DNA of 64,000 nucleotides from Thiospirochaeta perfilievii. Lineage in GTDB: Bacteria > Spirochaetota > Spirochaetia > DSM-2461. The DNA is taken from the NCBI RefSeq assembly GCF_008329945.1, contig NZ_CP035807.1, positions 1,798,001-1,862,000 of the forward strand, read 5' to 3'. Below, piece by piece: positions 38,347 through 46,335 of this stretch. A program made the translations under genes and the position numbers. The notes under the pieces are model-generated. The model was not told the origin of the DNA and searched no databases. It was given only the letters and a program-made list of their open reading frames with translations. Every line of letters starts with the position of its first letter. Positions within the stretch are counted from its first letter, which is position 1.

Positions 38347-39204
38347 ATGAAAAAAATTTTAATATACTCACTTTTGACTATCTTCATTTTTAGCTGCTCA
38401 AAACAAGCAACAGAGTTAGAAGTTTCAGAGTCAACAGTAAAAGAGAAGCAAAAGGTTATCGATAAGAGCACAACTTCAGAAGAAGAGACTAAACCTTTAA
38501 CACTAATAACTAAGGATGATACCTTAGAAATTTGGGTTAGATCCGATGGTGCACCTGGAATGTTTTTAAATGATAATGGTGAACTTGAGGGTTTTTATGT
38601 CGATCTTGAAAAAGAGATCATGAAGGAGATGGGTCAAAAATATAAATTTATACCTTACTCTGATTTAGGACCTCTTGTTCAAAAAATAAAAGATGGAACA
38701 GCTCATTCGGCATTAGCTGGACCAATTGTTCCAGACTACAAAGCAATGTTAAATTTTAGTATACCCTATGAAGTTCTTAGCTATATTATTTTTCTACCAG
38801 AAGAGAGTGACGAAATTATTCCAGATAATAAAGAGGATGCAATAAAAACCCTATTTGGGAAAAAAATTGGAGTACAAACGCGGGGTCATATCTATCAGTT
38901 ATTAAGGGATTATAAGGATATACAAATTGTTGAGTACCCAACTACAACAGTAGCAATGGAAGCACTTAATAATGGAGAGGTAGACGCTGTACCAGAGGTA
39001 AAAAGAGTTGGACTTGCCAATGCAAATTTAAACAACTGGAAGGTAAAACCAGTAGGAGCACCAATTTTTAGTTTAAATATAGGTACAGGATTTTCTAAGG
39101 TTTTAGACCCAAGTGTTGTTGATAGATACAATAGGGCGCTACAATCTCTTATTGACTCTGGATATGTAGATGAGCTATATAATTCATATTTTGGCAATAA
39201 ATAA
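38347..39204 (+). CDS. Family 3 extracellular solute-binding lipoprotein
   Basis: 285 residues from the ATG at 38347, chosen because AAGGAAA precedes it and the lipoprotein signal (MKKILIYSLLTIFIFSC) starts there; an ATG at 38281 would hide that signal. After a short linker comes an SBP_bac_3 domain: LEIWVRSDGAPGMFLNDNGELEGFYVDLEKEIMKEMG, the hinge KIGVQTRGHIY, and GEVDAVPEVKR. The family binds amino acids or similar small polar ligands. No permease or ATPase gene is adjacent; instead a histidine kinase gene follows by 52 bp, so it may be the sensor half of a two-protein receptor. Confidence 0.85.
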   Translation: MKKILIYSLLTIFIFSCSKQATELEVSESTVKEKQKVIDKSTTSEEETKPLTLITKDDTLEIWVRSDGAPGMFLNDNGELEGFYVDLEKEIMKEMGQKYKFIPYSDLGPLVQKIKDGTAHSALAGPIVPDYKAMLNFSIPYEVLSYIIFLPEESDEIIPDNKEDAIKTLFGKKIGVQTRGHIYQLLRDYKDIQIVEYPTTTVAMEALNNGEVDAVPEVKRVGLANANLNNWKVKPVGAPIFSLNIGTGFSKVLDPSVVDRYNRALQSLIDSGYVDELYNSYFGNK

Positions 39205-39256
39205 AATTTGCTTATTTTAAGTTTACGTATATATAAATTAGGGATAGAATTATTTT

Positions 39257-40153
39257 ATGATAATATCTATCCCTTTTTTAATTATAATTACACTTGTTCT
39301 ACTATTGGGTCTCTCTTCAACTATTATTTTTAAGCAGAGATACAGATTAAAGACTTCTAAAGAAGAGAATAAAGCTCTCTTAAAAAGTAAAATTTCAGCC
39401 CTTGAATATATAGATGCCCTCTGGGCTAACCAGCAAAATATGATTTTAGATGAAAAGATCTCTTCTCTAAGCTCCCTTGTTGCTGGTATTGCCCATGAGT
39501 TAAACACACCCCTTGGTGTAGCACTAACAGCACTTACCTATATAGAAGATATAATTGAAAACCCAGACGCAAAGCCAATGGTTGAACTGACAAAAAATAA
39601 TCTACAAAAATCGATTTCTCTTGTTGAAAAATTTACAGAAATTTCAGGTGGGGCTAAGGTCGAAAAACTGGACCTATTTGAATTTAAAGATTTTATCGAT
39701 TATGCCTCATGCCTTGTTAAGTCTCCTCTAGCGACAAAAAATATCAGGAAACTAGAACTAGATATTCACGATAATCTGTGGGTTAAATCCTCAGAAGCTA
39801 CACTATCTATTATTGTTAAAAATATACTAGAGAACGCTTTTCACTACGCATTTAAAGATAAAAAAGATGGTAGAGTAAAACTCTCAACTAAAGTTAAAAA
39901 TACAGATCTTACTATAACTATAGAGGACAACGGGTGTGGTATGTCTGAAAATCAAATAAAACATATATTTGAACCCTTCTATACAACTAGAAGACCAGAG
40001 AGACACTACGGCCTCGGTTTGGCAATTGCATATAATCTACTCACTAGACAACACAATGGAACACTATCCTGTGACTCAAACCCTGGAGAAGGAACAGTAA
40101 TAATTATTACTATCCCAAATGTAATTAGTCCAGCTCCAGTAACAGTAAAGTAA
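39257..40153 (+). CDS. Membrane sensor histidine kinase
   Basis: 298 residues: one N-terminal membrane helix (about 2-23), a short coiled linker, then HisKA and HATPase domains. Seen: H-box LVAGIAHELNTPLGVAL (phospho-acceptor His about residue 80), N-box VKNILENAFHYAF, G1 IEDNGCGMSE, F-box FEPFYTTRR and G2 HYGLGLAIAYNLL. It has no visible sensory domain, which suggests it reads a separate protein; the adjacent solute-binding lipoprotein is the obvious candidate. No response regulator gene is adjacent, and the gene ends at the DnaA-box region. Confidence 0.9.
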   Translation: MIISIPFLIIITLVLLLGLSSTIIFKQRYRLKTSKEENKALLKSKISALEYIDALWANQQNMILDEKISSLSSLVAGIAHELNTPLGVALTALTYIEDIIENPDAKPMVELTKNNLQKSISLVEKFTEISGGAKVEKLDLFEFKDFIDYASCLVKSPLATKNIRKLELDIHDNLWVKSSEATLSIIVKNILENAFHYAFKDKKDGRVKLSTKVKNTDLTITIEDNGCGMSENQIKHIFEPFYTTRRPERHYGLGLAIAYNLLTRQHNGTLSCDSNPGEGTVIIITIPNVISPAPVTVK

Positions 40154-40635
40154 ATAATATTCGTTGTGGAAATAATATATGTGGATAACTACTCCGACAT
40201 ACCTCAATCCATAAGTTTTCAATAGTTTATCCATAAGTTATCCACAAGCAACATAAATGTTGTGCAAAGATTAAATTCTATAAATTCTTCAGCTATAACC
40301 CTCCAAATTCCCTGTTAGATCATATTTTATAGGGAAATCTCCCGACTTTTATATGCTTTTTGAAGAAAAAAATGAATTTTGAATTTATTATATGAATTTA
40401 CATAAATTCCCTGAAACTACCAAATTTAGCACTTTTAGGGTTTTTCCCCAAGTTATCCACAACCGTGTGAATTCTTTCTTAAAAGCCTGTGGATAACTTT
40501 TTTGTCAATAGAATTTCTGTTTTTTTTATTTTTTTAAATTTAAATTTACATTGATAAAAATTGCATTTACTCTTGCAATATAAAGCATCTCTCCGATAGA
40601 ATGGCAATTCAGCAAAAAATTATAAGGAGTATGAT
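40154..40635. other. DnaA-box cluster with AT-rich stretch: candidate replication origin
   Basis: This 482-bp gap holds no plausible gene. Four perfect DnaA boxes (TTATCCACA or its complement) are at 40180-40188 (minus), 40238-40246 (plus), 40453-40461 (plus) and 40488-40496 (minus), with a one-mismatch box TTATCCATA at 40227-40235. A strongly AT-rich stretch at about 40497-40565 (TTTTTTTATTTTTTTAAATT and onward) follows the last box, where an unwinding element would be expected. No dnaA, dnaN or parAB is in the window, so this could be the chromosomal origin, a DnaA-titrating site, or a DnaA-regulated promoter for the next gene. Confidence 0.55.
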
Positions 40636-41712
40636 CTGAGCAGCACAAATTCTGTTATTACGAGTCTAATTAAAAATAATATATTAGTAAAAAGTACAAG
40701 TTTTAGAGATTTTAACAAAGAAGAAGAAAGCGACTTAGTTCAAACACTAAAAGAAGATGGTTACAACATAATAGATAGTGGTAAGGCATCTATAGTTCAC
40801 TACAATGTGGATATTGATAATAACGACCCTCAAAACCTCTTTGTTGAAGTAAAAGAGGCATGGAAGGATTCTAAGGAGATATTAACAATTAGTTCTCCAG
40901 GAATAAAACAGCGGGAGATTCAACAATTTTTAGAAAACATATTTAGTACTCCTGCAACTCCAGTAGCCCCAGGTTTATTTTATATTTTCAAAAATGATGG
41001 AAGTAGAGAGAAGTATCTATACAGTATTCAAAGAGATCTCCCTGGAGGTGATACAGAAAAAGAGAAATCTGATCTTTTAGTATACCTAGCCCTTGCTCGA
41101 TTTAGAAGTGAGAATGTTGTAAGTAATTTACCAGAGCAGATTCAGGATAATATTAAACTCTATCTTGGAAACTTTCTAAAAGCCGTTTCTCTTAGTAAAA
41201 AACTTCTTTTCTCAACAGGTGAGAAGTCAAATATTATTCAACTCTGTAAAGATGCACCTACAGGAATTAACGATGATGAGTCCTTTTATATTCACTCTAG
41301 CGCTGTTCCAAACTTAGACCCAACACTTAGAGTTTTTATAGGTATGGCAGGTATTTTCTATGGTGATATCAATAATGCAGATATAATTAAAATTCATAAG
41401 AACTCAATTAAAATATCCTTTTATAATTATGACGATTTTAATAATAAACTGTTACCAGAGTTACATACAAGAATTAAAATAGACTTAGCAAAACAACAAA
41501 TGAATTTCTATAATCATAGGTCACAAAAAAACCAACAACTACTCTACTTTAAAGAGCAGTATGTTTTAGAAAGCCATCCTGCATATCAAAAATGGAAAAC
41601 TTTTAGTGAAACATTAAAAGAGAAGGGCTTAAAAGATCTTGGGGAGTATGGCCCATCAAAACAAGAACTATCTAAAATTCTAGAAAAAGAATTCCTTAAA
41701 GAAATAATTTAA
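40636..41712 (+). CDS. Conserved hypothetical protein downstream of DnaA boxes
   Basis: Family not recognised. No signal peptide or membrane helix; mixed alpha/beta, with motifs such as APGLFYIFKNDGSREKYLYSI and HTRIKIDLAKQQMNFYNHRSQ. The frame is open well upstream of the first conventional start (GTG 40807) and its codons look coding back to about 40636, where a CTG lies six bases after AAGGAG. An ATG at 40631 is out of frame and hits TGA at once. So either CTG is the start, or one base is missing from the assembly between 40631 and 40636; the protein would be 358 residues. A strong terminator follows directly. Confidence 0.6.
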   Translation: MSSTNSVITSLIKNNILVKSTSFRDFNKEEESDLVQTLKEDGYNIIDSGKASIVHYNVDIDNNDPQNLFVEVKEAWKDSKEILTISSPGIKQREIQQFLENIFSTPATPVAPGLFYIFKNDGSREKYLYSIQRDLPGGDTEKEKSDLLVYLALARFRSENVVSNLPEQIQDNIKLYLGNFLKAVSLSKKLLFSTGEKSNIIQLCKDAPTGINDDESFYIHSSAVPNLDPTLRVFIGMAGIFYGDINNADIIKIHKNSIKISFYNYDDFNNKLLPELHTRIKIDLAKQQMNFYNHRSQKNQQLLYFKEQYVLESHPAYQKWKTFSETLKEKGLKDLGEYGPSKQELSKILEKEFLKEII

Positions 41713-41713
41713 A

Positions 41714-41746
41714 AAAAAGGCCTAAGAGAGTTTCTTAGGCCTTTTT
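41714..41746. terminator. Strong bidirectional intrinsic terminator
   Basis: AAAAAGGCCTAAGA (41714-41727) pairs perfectly with TCTTAGGCCTTTTT (41733-41746) around GAGTT. A runs and T runs flank the stem, so it can end both the plus-strand gene at 40636-41712 and the minus-strand gene at 41749-41958. Confidence 0.85.
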
Positions 41747-41748
41747 GA

Positions 41749-41958
41749 CTAATTTAGATCCCACGGGTCTATATCGTCATCTCCAATTTCATCTTCGGAA
41801 CCACCATATTGGTTATCCCACTCTCCAGAGTCCATATCATCCAAGTTATCACTCCAATCAACATTACTGTCATCATCGTAATAATCTTCATCCTCTCTAA
41901 CATCATCTAAGGAAACATTCCCATCTTCATCATACTCATAATCATCATAATCACTCAT
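41749..41958 (-). CDS. Very acidic small protein
   Basis: 69 residues, close to half Asp or Glu, with several Tyr and Trp and almost no basic residues (MSDYDDYEYDEDGNVSLDD at the start, IDPWDLN at the end). Probably disordered. It could be a binding partner for a basic protein or a nucleic-acid mimic, but nothing in the sequence fixes a role. It lies 12 bp after the next gene on the same strand and so is probably cotranscribed with it. A terminator follows. Confidence 0.55.
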   Translation of the reverse strand: MSDYDDYEYDEDGNVSLDDVREDEDYYDDDSNVDWSDNLDDMDSGEWDNQYGGSEDEIGDDDIDPWDLN

Positions 41959-41970
41959 ACAATTTTATCC

Positions 41971-42432
41971 TCACATCTCATAAAAAACTAAGTCATTAAA
42001 TAATAATATAGACAATTTTTCCATATCTTCAAGGGATCTTTTTAATTTTTTTTCAGGTATTTTAACATATAGTAAGTAGTTATATAGTTTTAACTTTTCA
42101 ACTAGACTATTTAGGGAAGAGATGCATTCATCAACACTATTATAAGATAAGAGAATCTGGAACCCTTTTGATATCCAATCGTCTATTTGATGTTTATTAA
42201 TATTAGAGCCTAAGGCATTCTGAATAGGATACTTAATATCAATATCTAATTGGTAAGAGATCTTGCTACTCTCTATCTCTATTAACTTATGCTCTATTAA
42301 AATTTCCACATCTATAACACTTCCCAACATTTTTGCGAGTTGATATATTTTTTCAAAGAGAGTTTTAGTCCCAATTAGAAAAGAGTTCATATTCCCTTCA
42401 TTTATTTTAAAATCAAGCTGATAGCTAAACAT
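41971..42432 (-). CDS. Hypothetical protein
   Basis: 153 residues, helical by appearance, Leu/Ile/Lys/Ser-rich, with no signal peptide or membrane segment. Not recognised. It carries a run of short amphipathic segments (FLIGTKTLFEKIYQLAKML, then VDECISSLNSLVEKLKLYN) that could form a small helical bundle. Divergent from the DUF1456 gene with 63 bp between, and followed by the acidic small protein gene. Confidence 0.5.
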   Translation of the reverse strand: MFSYQLDFKINEGNMNSFLIGTKTLFEKIYQLAKMLGSVIDVEILIEHKLIEIESSKISYQLDIDIKYPIQNALGSNINKHQIDDWISKGFQILLSYNSVDECISSLNSLVEKLKLYNYLLYVKIPEKKLKRSLEDMEKLSILLFNDLVFYEM

Positions 42433-42495
42433 GACTACATATTAAAACGTATTTAATCCTTTTACAATTTATTTTAACTTATATATAATATTTCT

Positions 42496-42708
42496 ATGGA
42501 TAATAATGAAATACTTAAAAAACTTAGAATAGCGTTTTCTATGAAAGATACCGATGTTCAAGAGACCCTATCAAAAGCTGATATGAATTTATCTAAGACA
42601 GAGATTAACGCTCTGTTTAGAAAAAGAGGGCAAAGAAACTTTGTTCCCTGTGGAGATCAAATACTTAGGAGGTTCCTAGATGGAATTATTAAAAATGAGA
42701 GGGATTAA
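42496..42708 (+). CDS. DUF1456 protein, single repeat
   Basis: 70 residues. NNEILKKLRIAFSMKDTDVQETLSKA, LSKTEINALFRKRGQRNF and CGDQILRRFLDGI make one DUF1456 unit. Proteins such as E. coli YehS have two units in about 150 residues, so this is a half-length form, perhaps working as a dimer. Function unknown. The next gene starts 29 bp before its stop, in another frame, so translation is coupled. Confidence 0.8.
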   Translation: MDNNEILKKLRIAFSMKDTDVQETLSKADMNLSKTEINALFRKRGQRNFVPCGDQILRRFLDGIIKNERD

Positions 42709-43726
42709 GTTATTATCAACCCTATCTATACTGTTTTTTGGTTTAACACCTCTATTCTCTCAAAACGACTATATAAAAGAAGAGTCTGTTAATGTTTCGT
42801 CAGCCTACTACTTTCCTAACTTATCTGGTTTTGAATTAGATGGAAACTTTGCACCTATTACATATACTCCTATTATATCTGAATTAGATACTCAACGAGA
42901 TCTAGGATCAACATGGGGGGCTGTAGAGTTAAAGGGTAACTACAAGTTAACTCTTAAAAGGAACTTTCTTACTGGAGCTTCTGCCCTAACAAAGGATAAT
43001 AGCTTAAAGCATACATTCTCGTTTGATATATCCCCGGTGACAGTTTCTTTAGAAACTTCTACAACGATATCCCCTATAGCTTTTCTTGAATTTACTTTAG
43101 GAACACAGCTAGGTTCAGGATGGAAAGCAGTAGGAGCAGATGGATTAGCCCTTTATACTAATCCTTTAGGCCCAGAGGAAGAAGCATTTCAAGGAGTTTT
43201 TTCTAAGACATGGTTATCTGGAACCTTTCAGTTTGATACGGCAGCACTTATGGGTGGGGATACAACATGGAAACATATTGTTTTACTGTCTAACCACAAC
43301 TTAATGCTTAAATACTTCAGCGCTGCAGGAACTGATGAACCTTGGATTTTTCAAGCAGGAGACCCATCCTATAACGGGTTTAGATATGAACAGTCTACAT
43401 TTGTTGGTTATCAGATGCCCCTAGTTTTAGATATGGCAGGTATATTATTTGAAACAGGAGCGAATTTGTTTGATAATGCAACAAGGTCAACTATGGACAG
43501 TTCTGGTTGGGGTTCAGACTTTATAGATACAAAAATTGGAGTTCTATTGAATTTTAAAGTTGGGGAAAATGGAGCTTTTGTACTATTACCCCAGATAAAA
43601 AAACGGTTACGATATACAGATGGGAGTGTTAAAGAGCTCTATTTTATAAATAGAAAAACAGACATAAATGACCCATACTTTTGGAGCTTTGATAGAATTG
43701 CTATATCCTACACCTATAAACTTTAG
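42680..43726 (+). CDS. Putative outer membrane beta-barrel protein
   Basis: 348 residues starting with a signal peptide (GIKLLSTLSILFFGLTPLFSQ). The body alternates hydrophobic and polar residues with frequent aromatic residues and turns, and it ends in a Tyr-rich strand (FDRIAISYTYKL), all typical of spirochaete outer membrane barrels. No conserved domain recognised. The ATG at 42680 is supported by AGGAGG seven bases upstream, inside the DUF1456 gene. A terminator follows at 43735. Confidence 0.6.
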   Translation: MELLKMRGIKLLSTLSILFFGLTPLFSQNDYIKEESVNVSSAYYFPNLSGFELDGNFAPITYTPIISELDTQRDLGSTWGAVELKGNYKLTLKRNFLTGASALTKDNSLKHTFSFDISPVTVSLETSTTISPIAFLEFTLGTQLGSGWKAVGADGLALYTNPLGPEEEAFQGVFSKTWLSGTFQFDTAALMGGDTTWKHIVLLSNHNLMLKYFSAAGTDEPWIFQAGDPSYNGFRYEQSTFVGYQMPLVLDMAGILFETGANLFDNATRSTMDSSGWGSDFIDTKIGVLLNFKVGENGAFVLLPQIKKRLRYTDGSVKELYFINRKTDINDPYFWSFDRIAISYTYKL

Positions 43727-43734
43727 TTAGATAG

Positions 43735-43763
43735 AAGGGAAATTATTCTTAATTTCCCTTTAT
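43735..43763. terminator. Intrinsic terminator
   Basis: AAGGGAAATTA (43735-43745) pairs with TAATTTCCCTT (43750-43760) around TTCT and is followed by TATTTC. It lies between the convergent barrel-protein and P-loop genes. Confidence 0.75.
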
Positions 43764-43769
43764 TTCAAG

Positions 43770-44452
43770 TTAACAAATAAGTAGAGTTTTTGCATCAAGA
43801 CAGAGGTGGGATTCCTGGGAAATAGCTCCGTGTTTAACAAAGGATAATTTTAAGGAATTACCATCTGGTTTTATAGTTAAAACAGTTTTAATATCATGAA
43901 TAAATGGATTTAAGTTCTTTGGTATACCATCCTCATCTAAACTATTAGGATAAATAGTATCACTGAACCATACTTCTACACTTTTTTCTTTGGCGAATTT
44001 TTTAATTTGATCTATATCTTTTATAGCCCCTCGGTTAAAATCGTAGCCATCAATTATTACTACATCAGTACCATTTTGACCATTATCAATCATTGCACCA
44101 ACTGCATCTAAAACCTTAATAACCGGGTACTCATGGTGAAAATTCATAATTATTCTATTATGTATCATCTGATCATGTATCAACATTGCAGACTCAAGAT
44201 CTCTTTTTTAGAAATTTCTTCAAAGATATCTTCATACCAAGCAGAGATATAATCTGTTTTTTTGTCAAATGATACATGAATTACGTGTTTATCCCTTAAT
44301 AGGGAATCCACGGCTATATGAACAAGGCATGCTGTTTTCCCTATACCTTGTTTAGAAGCAATGACTCCGATGTTTCCAGTTCCCACACCACCTTCAGTAA
44401 TTGCTTCTAATTTTCGGAGGGGACTCTTTTGGTTCAACTCTTCTTTTACCAT
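43770..44452 (-). pseudogene. P-loop NTPase gene with a frameshift at an A6 run
   Basis: The first frame (44452 to 44180) has GTGNIGVIASKQGIGKTACL, a Walker A motif at about residues 33-40. It ends after EEISKKEILSLQC. The second frame, continuing to 43770, has the Walker B GTDVVIIDGYDF and a C-terminal beta strand region. They are joined by a one-base shift at TCTAAAAAAGAG (plus strand about 44203-44214), which reads EEISKKRDLESAMLIHDQM. The merged protein has about 227 residues and looks like a RecA/KaiC-like ATPase of unknown role. Error in the assembly is as likely as decay. Confidence 0.7.
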
Positions 44453-44553
44453 ACTTGAACTCCTGTTTTATATTCTTGAAATACAAGGGAGTTTATACAA
44501 CTCCCAGAACCTGATAAATTTAAGTATAATACCTAGAGTCCAAAAATCTACAA

Positions 44554-46335
44554 TTATTTTTCTTTTAGTAGTTCTGCTTCCCTCTCTTCGAAGAATTGGT
44601 TTGTATATAGCTTATGATAGTGTCCCTCAAGGGATATTAGCTCATTGTGACTTCCCTCTTCAATAACAACACCTTTATCTACAACTAAAATTCTATCGGC
44701 ATGTACTACAGTAGATAGCCTATGGGCAATAATAAAGCTTGTCCGACCCTCTAATAATCGATCCGTTGCTTTTTGTATTTTAACCTCACTCTCCCCATCA
44801 ACAGATGATGTAGCTTCGTCTAATACAAAAATAGATGGGTCTGCTAATACAGCTCTAGCCATGGATATTAACTGTTTCTGACCAGTAGATAGAAGTTTTC
44901 CACTCTCTCCAGCCTTTGTCTGATACCCAAACTCTAGGTTCATAATAAATTCATGGGCATTTATCTCTTTACATGCCTGAATAATCTCTTCCTCTGTGGC
45001 ATCTAACCGTCCAAACCTAATATTCTCCATTATTGTATCGTTAAAAAGGTAAGGGCTCTGTAATACATAACCAAGACTACTGTGCAGGTCTCTTTGACTT
45101 ATCTCTTTATAATCCTTACCATCAATAAGAATAGTCCCCTCTGTTGGTTCGTAAAATCGACAAGCTAAGTTTACTATTGTACTTTTCCCAGATCCAGTGT
45201 GACCAACTAATGCAATACTCTCACCTTTTTTAATATTAATTGAGAAATTTTTTAAAACCCTCTCCCCTTTTACATATTCAAAGCTTACATTTTTGAACTC
45301 AATATTACCCTCAATTTTTCTTGGAATATCCGACTCAGTACAATCAACAATCTCTTCTTCTGTATCCATTAGATCAATAATTCTCTCTCCAGCAGCCCTA
45401 GCATATTGTAGATTAGCAAAGGTTTGAGACATCTGGTAAACAGGATAAAAAAACTGCATAGAACTAAAAATAAACGTTGCAAACATACCATAGGTTATAA
45501 CTTCATTAGCTACAGAAACACCTCCAGCCCAAAGAGCTAAAGCTGTTCCTACACTGGCCATAAAACCGACAAAAGGAAAGAAAATTCCACCTATAACACC
45601 AGCCTTAATAGCCTTTTGTTTCATATCATGAGTTTTATCTTTAAACTCCGAGTGGGACCTCTCCTCTTGGCTTAGGGTTTTAACTGTTCTAGCCCCCATA
45701 ATCCCTTCGTTATATGCTCCAGTGATAATCCCGTTAATTTTCCTAACGGCCCTATATTTATTTATTATTATCTTTTGAAATAGAAATCCACCACCAAATA
45801 AAATAGGCATTACAGCAAGGGTAACAAGGGCTAATTGCCAACTTCTAATAAACATTAAGATAGACATTGTTAACATCATAACAGTACCCCAAGTATAATC
45901 AATTATACCCCAGGTTATTGTTCCACAAACTCGGCCAACATCACTAGTTAATTTAGACAGTGTTGTTCCAGCGGAATTTTTATCATAAAATGAGAGTGAT
46001 AACCTTTGAAGCTTTGCAAATCCCCTCTTTCTAATATTATAAGCCATACCGGACTCGACCTTTCCCGCATGAAATATAAACCAATATACTGTAGTTATCT
46101 GTGCAATAATAACAGCGGTATAGATACCTCCAGCAATTTTTAACATATCTAAATTGCCTGTTTCTACAACATTGTCAATTATCCATCCACTAATAAATGG
46201 CATTGAACCCTCAACAGCACCTGTAATAATTATCATAGTAATCATTAATATAAAGTTTTTTTTATACTCACCAGTATAGGAGATTAATCTTCCCCAAATA
46301 TTTTTATGTTTTTCCAAAATTTTATCCTTAGGCAA
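44554..46335 (-). CDS. ABC exporter half-transporter, catalytically intact subunit
   Basis: 593 residues: type I exporter membrane domain with six helices (about 20-310), then a nucleotide-binding domain. Seen: Walker A LVGHTGSGKSTIV, signature LLSTGQKQLISMARA (a variant with T for G), Walker B FVLDEATSSVD with the catalytic Glu, and the switch His in FIIAHRLSTV. Its start overlaps the stop of the partner by eight bases. With the degenerate partner it should form a heterodimeric exporter like TM287/288, LmrCD or BmrCD. Substrate unknown; drugs, lipids or peptides are possible. Confidence 0.92.
   Translation of the reverse strand: MPKDKILEKHKNIWGRLISYTGEYKKNFILMITMIIITGAVEGSMPFISGWIIDNVVETGNLDMLKIAGGIYTAVIIAQITTVYWFIFHAGKVESGMAYNIRKRGFAKLQRLSLSFYDKNSAGTTLSKLTSDVGRVCGTITWGIIDYTWGTVMMLTMSILMFIRSWQLALVTLAVMPILFGGGFLFQKIIINKYRAVRKINGIITGAYNEGIMGARTVKTLSQEERSHSEFKDKTHDMKQKAIKAGVIGGIFFPFVGFMASVGTALALWAGGVSVANEVITYGMFATFIFSSMQFFYPVYQMSQTFANLQYARAAGERIIDLMDTEEEIVDCTESDIPRKIEGNIEFKNVSFEYVKGERVLKNFSINIKKGESIALVGHTGSGKSTIVNLACRFYEPTEGTILIDGKDYKEISQRDLHSSLGYVLQSPYLFNDTIMENIRFGRLDATEEEIIQACKEINAHEFIMNLEFGYQTKAGESGKLLSTGQKQLISMARAVLADPSIFVLDEATSSVDGESEVKIQKATDRLLEGRTSFIIAHRLSTVVHADRILVVDKGVVIEEGSHNELISLEGHYHKLYTNQFFEEREAELLKEK

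Noticed and set aside
40154-40635. A small gene or RNA in the DnaA-box gap
   Set aside because: No frame of meaningful length with a ribosome site and no stable hairpin plus T run.
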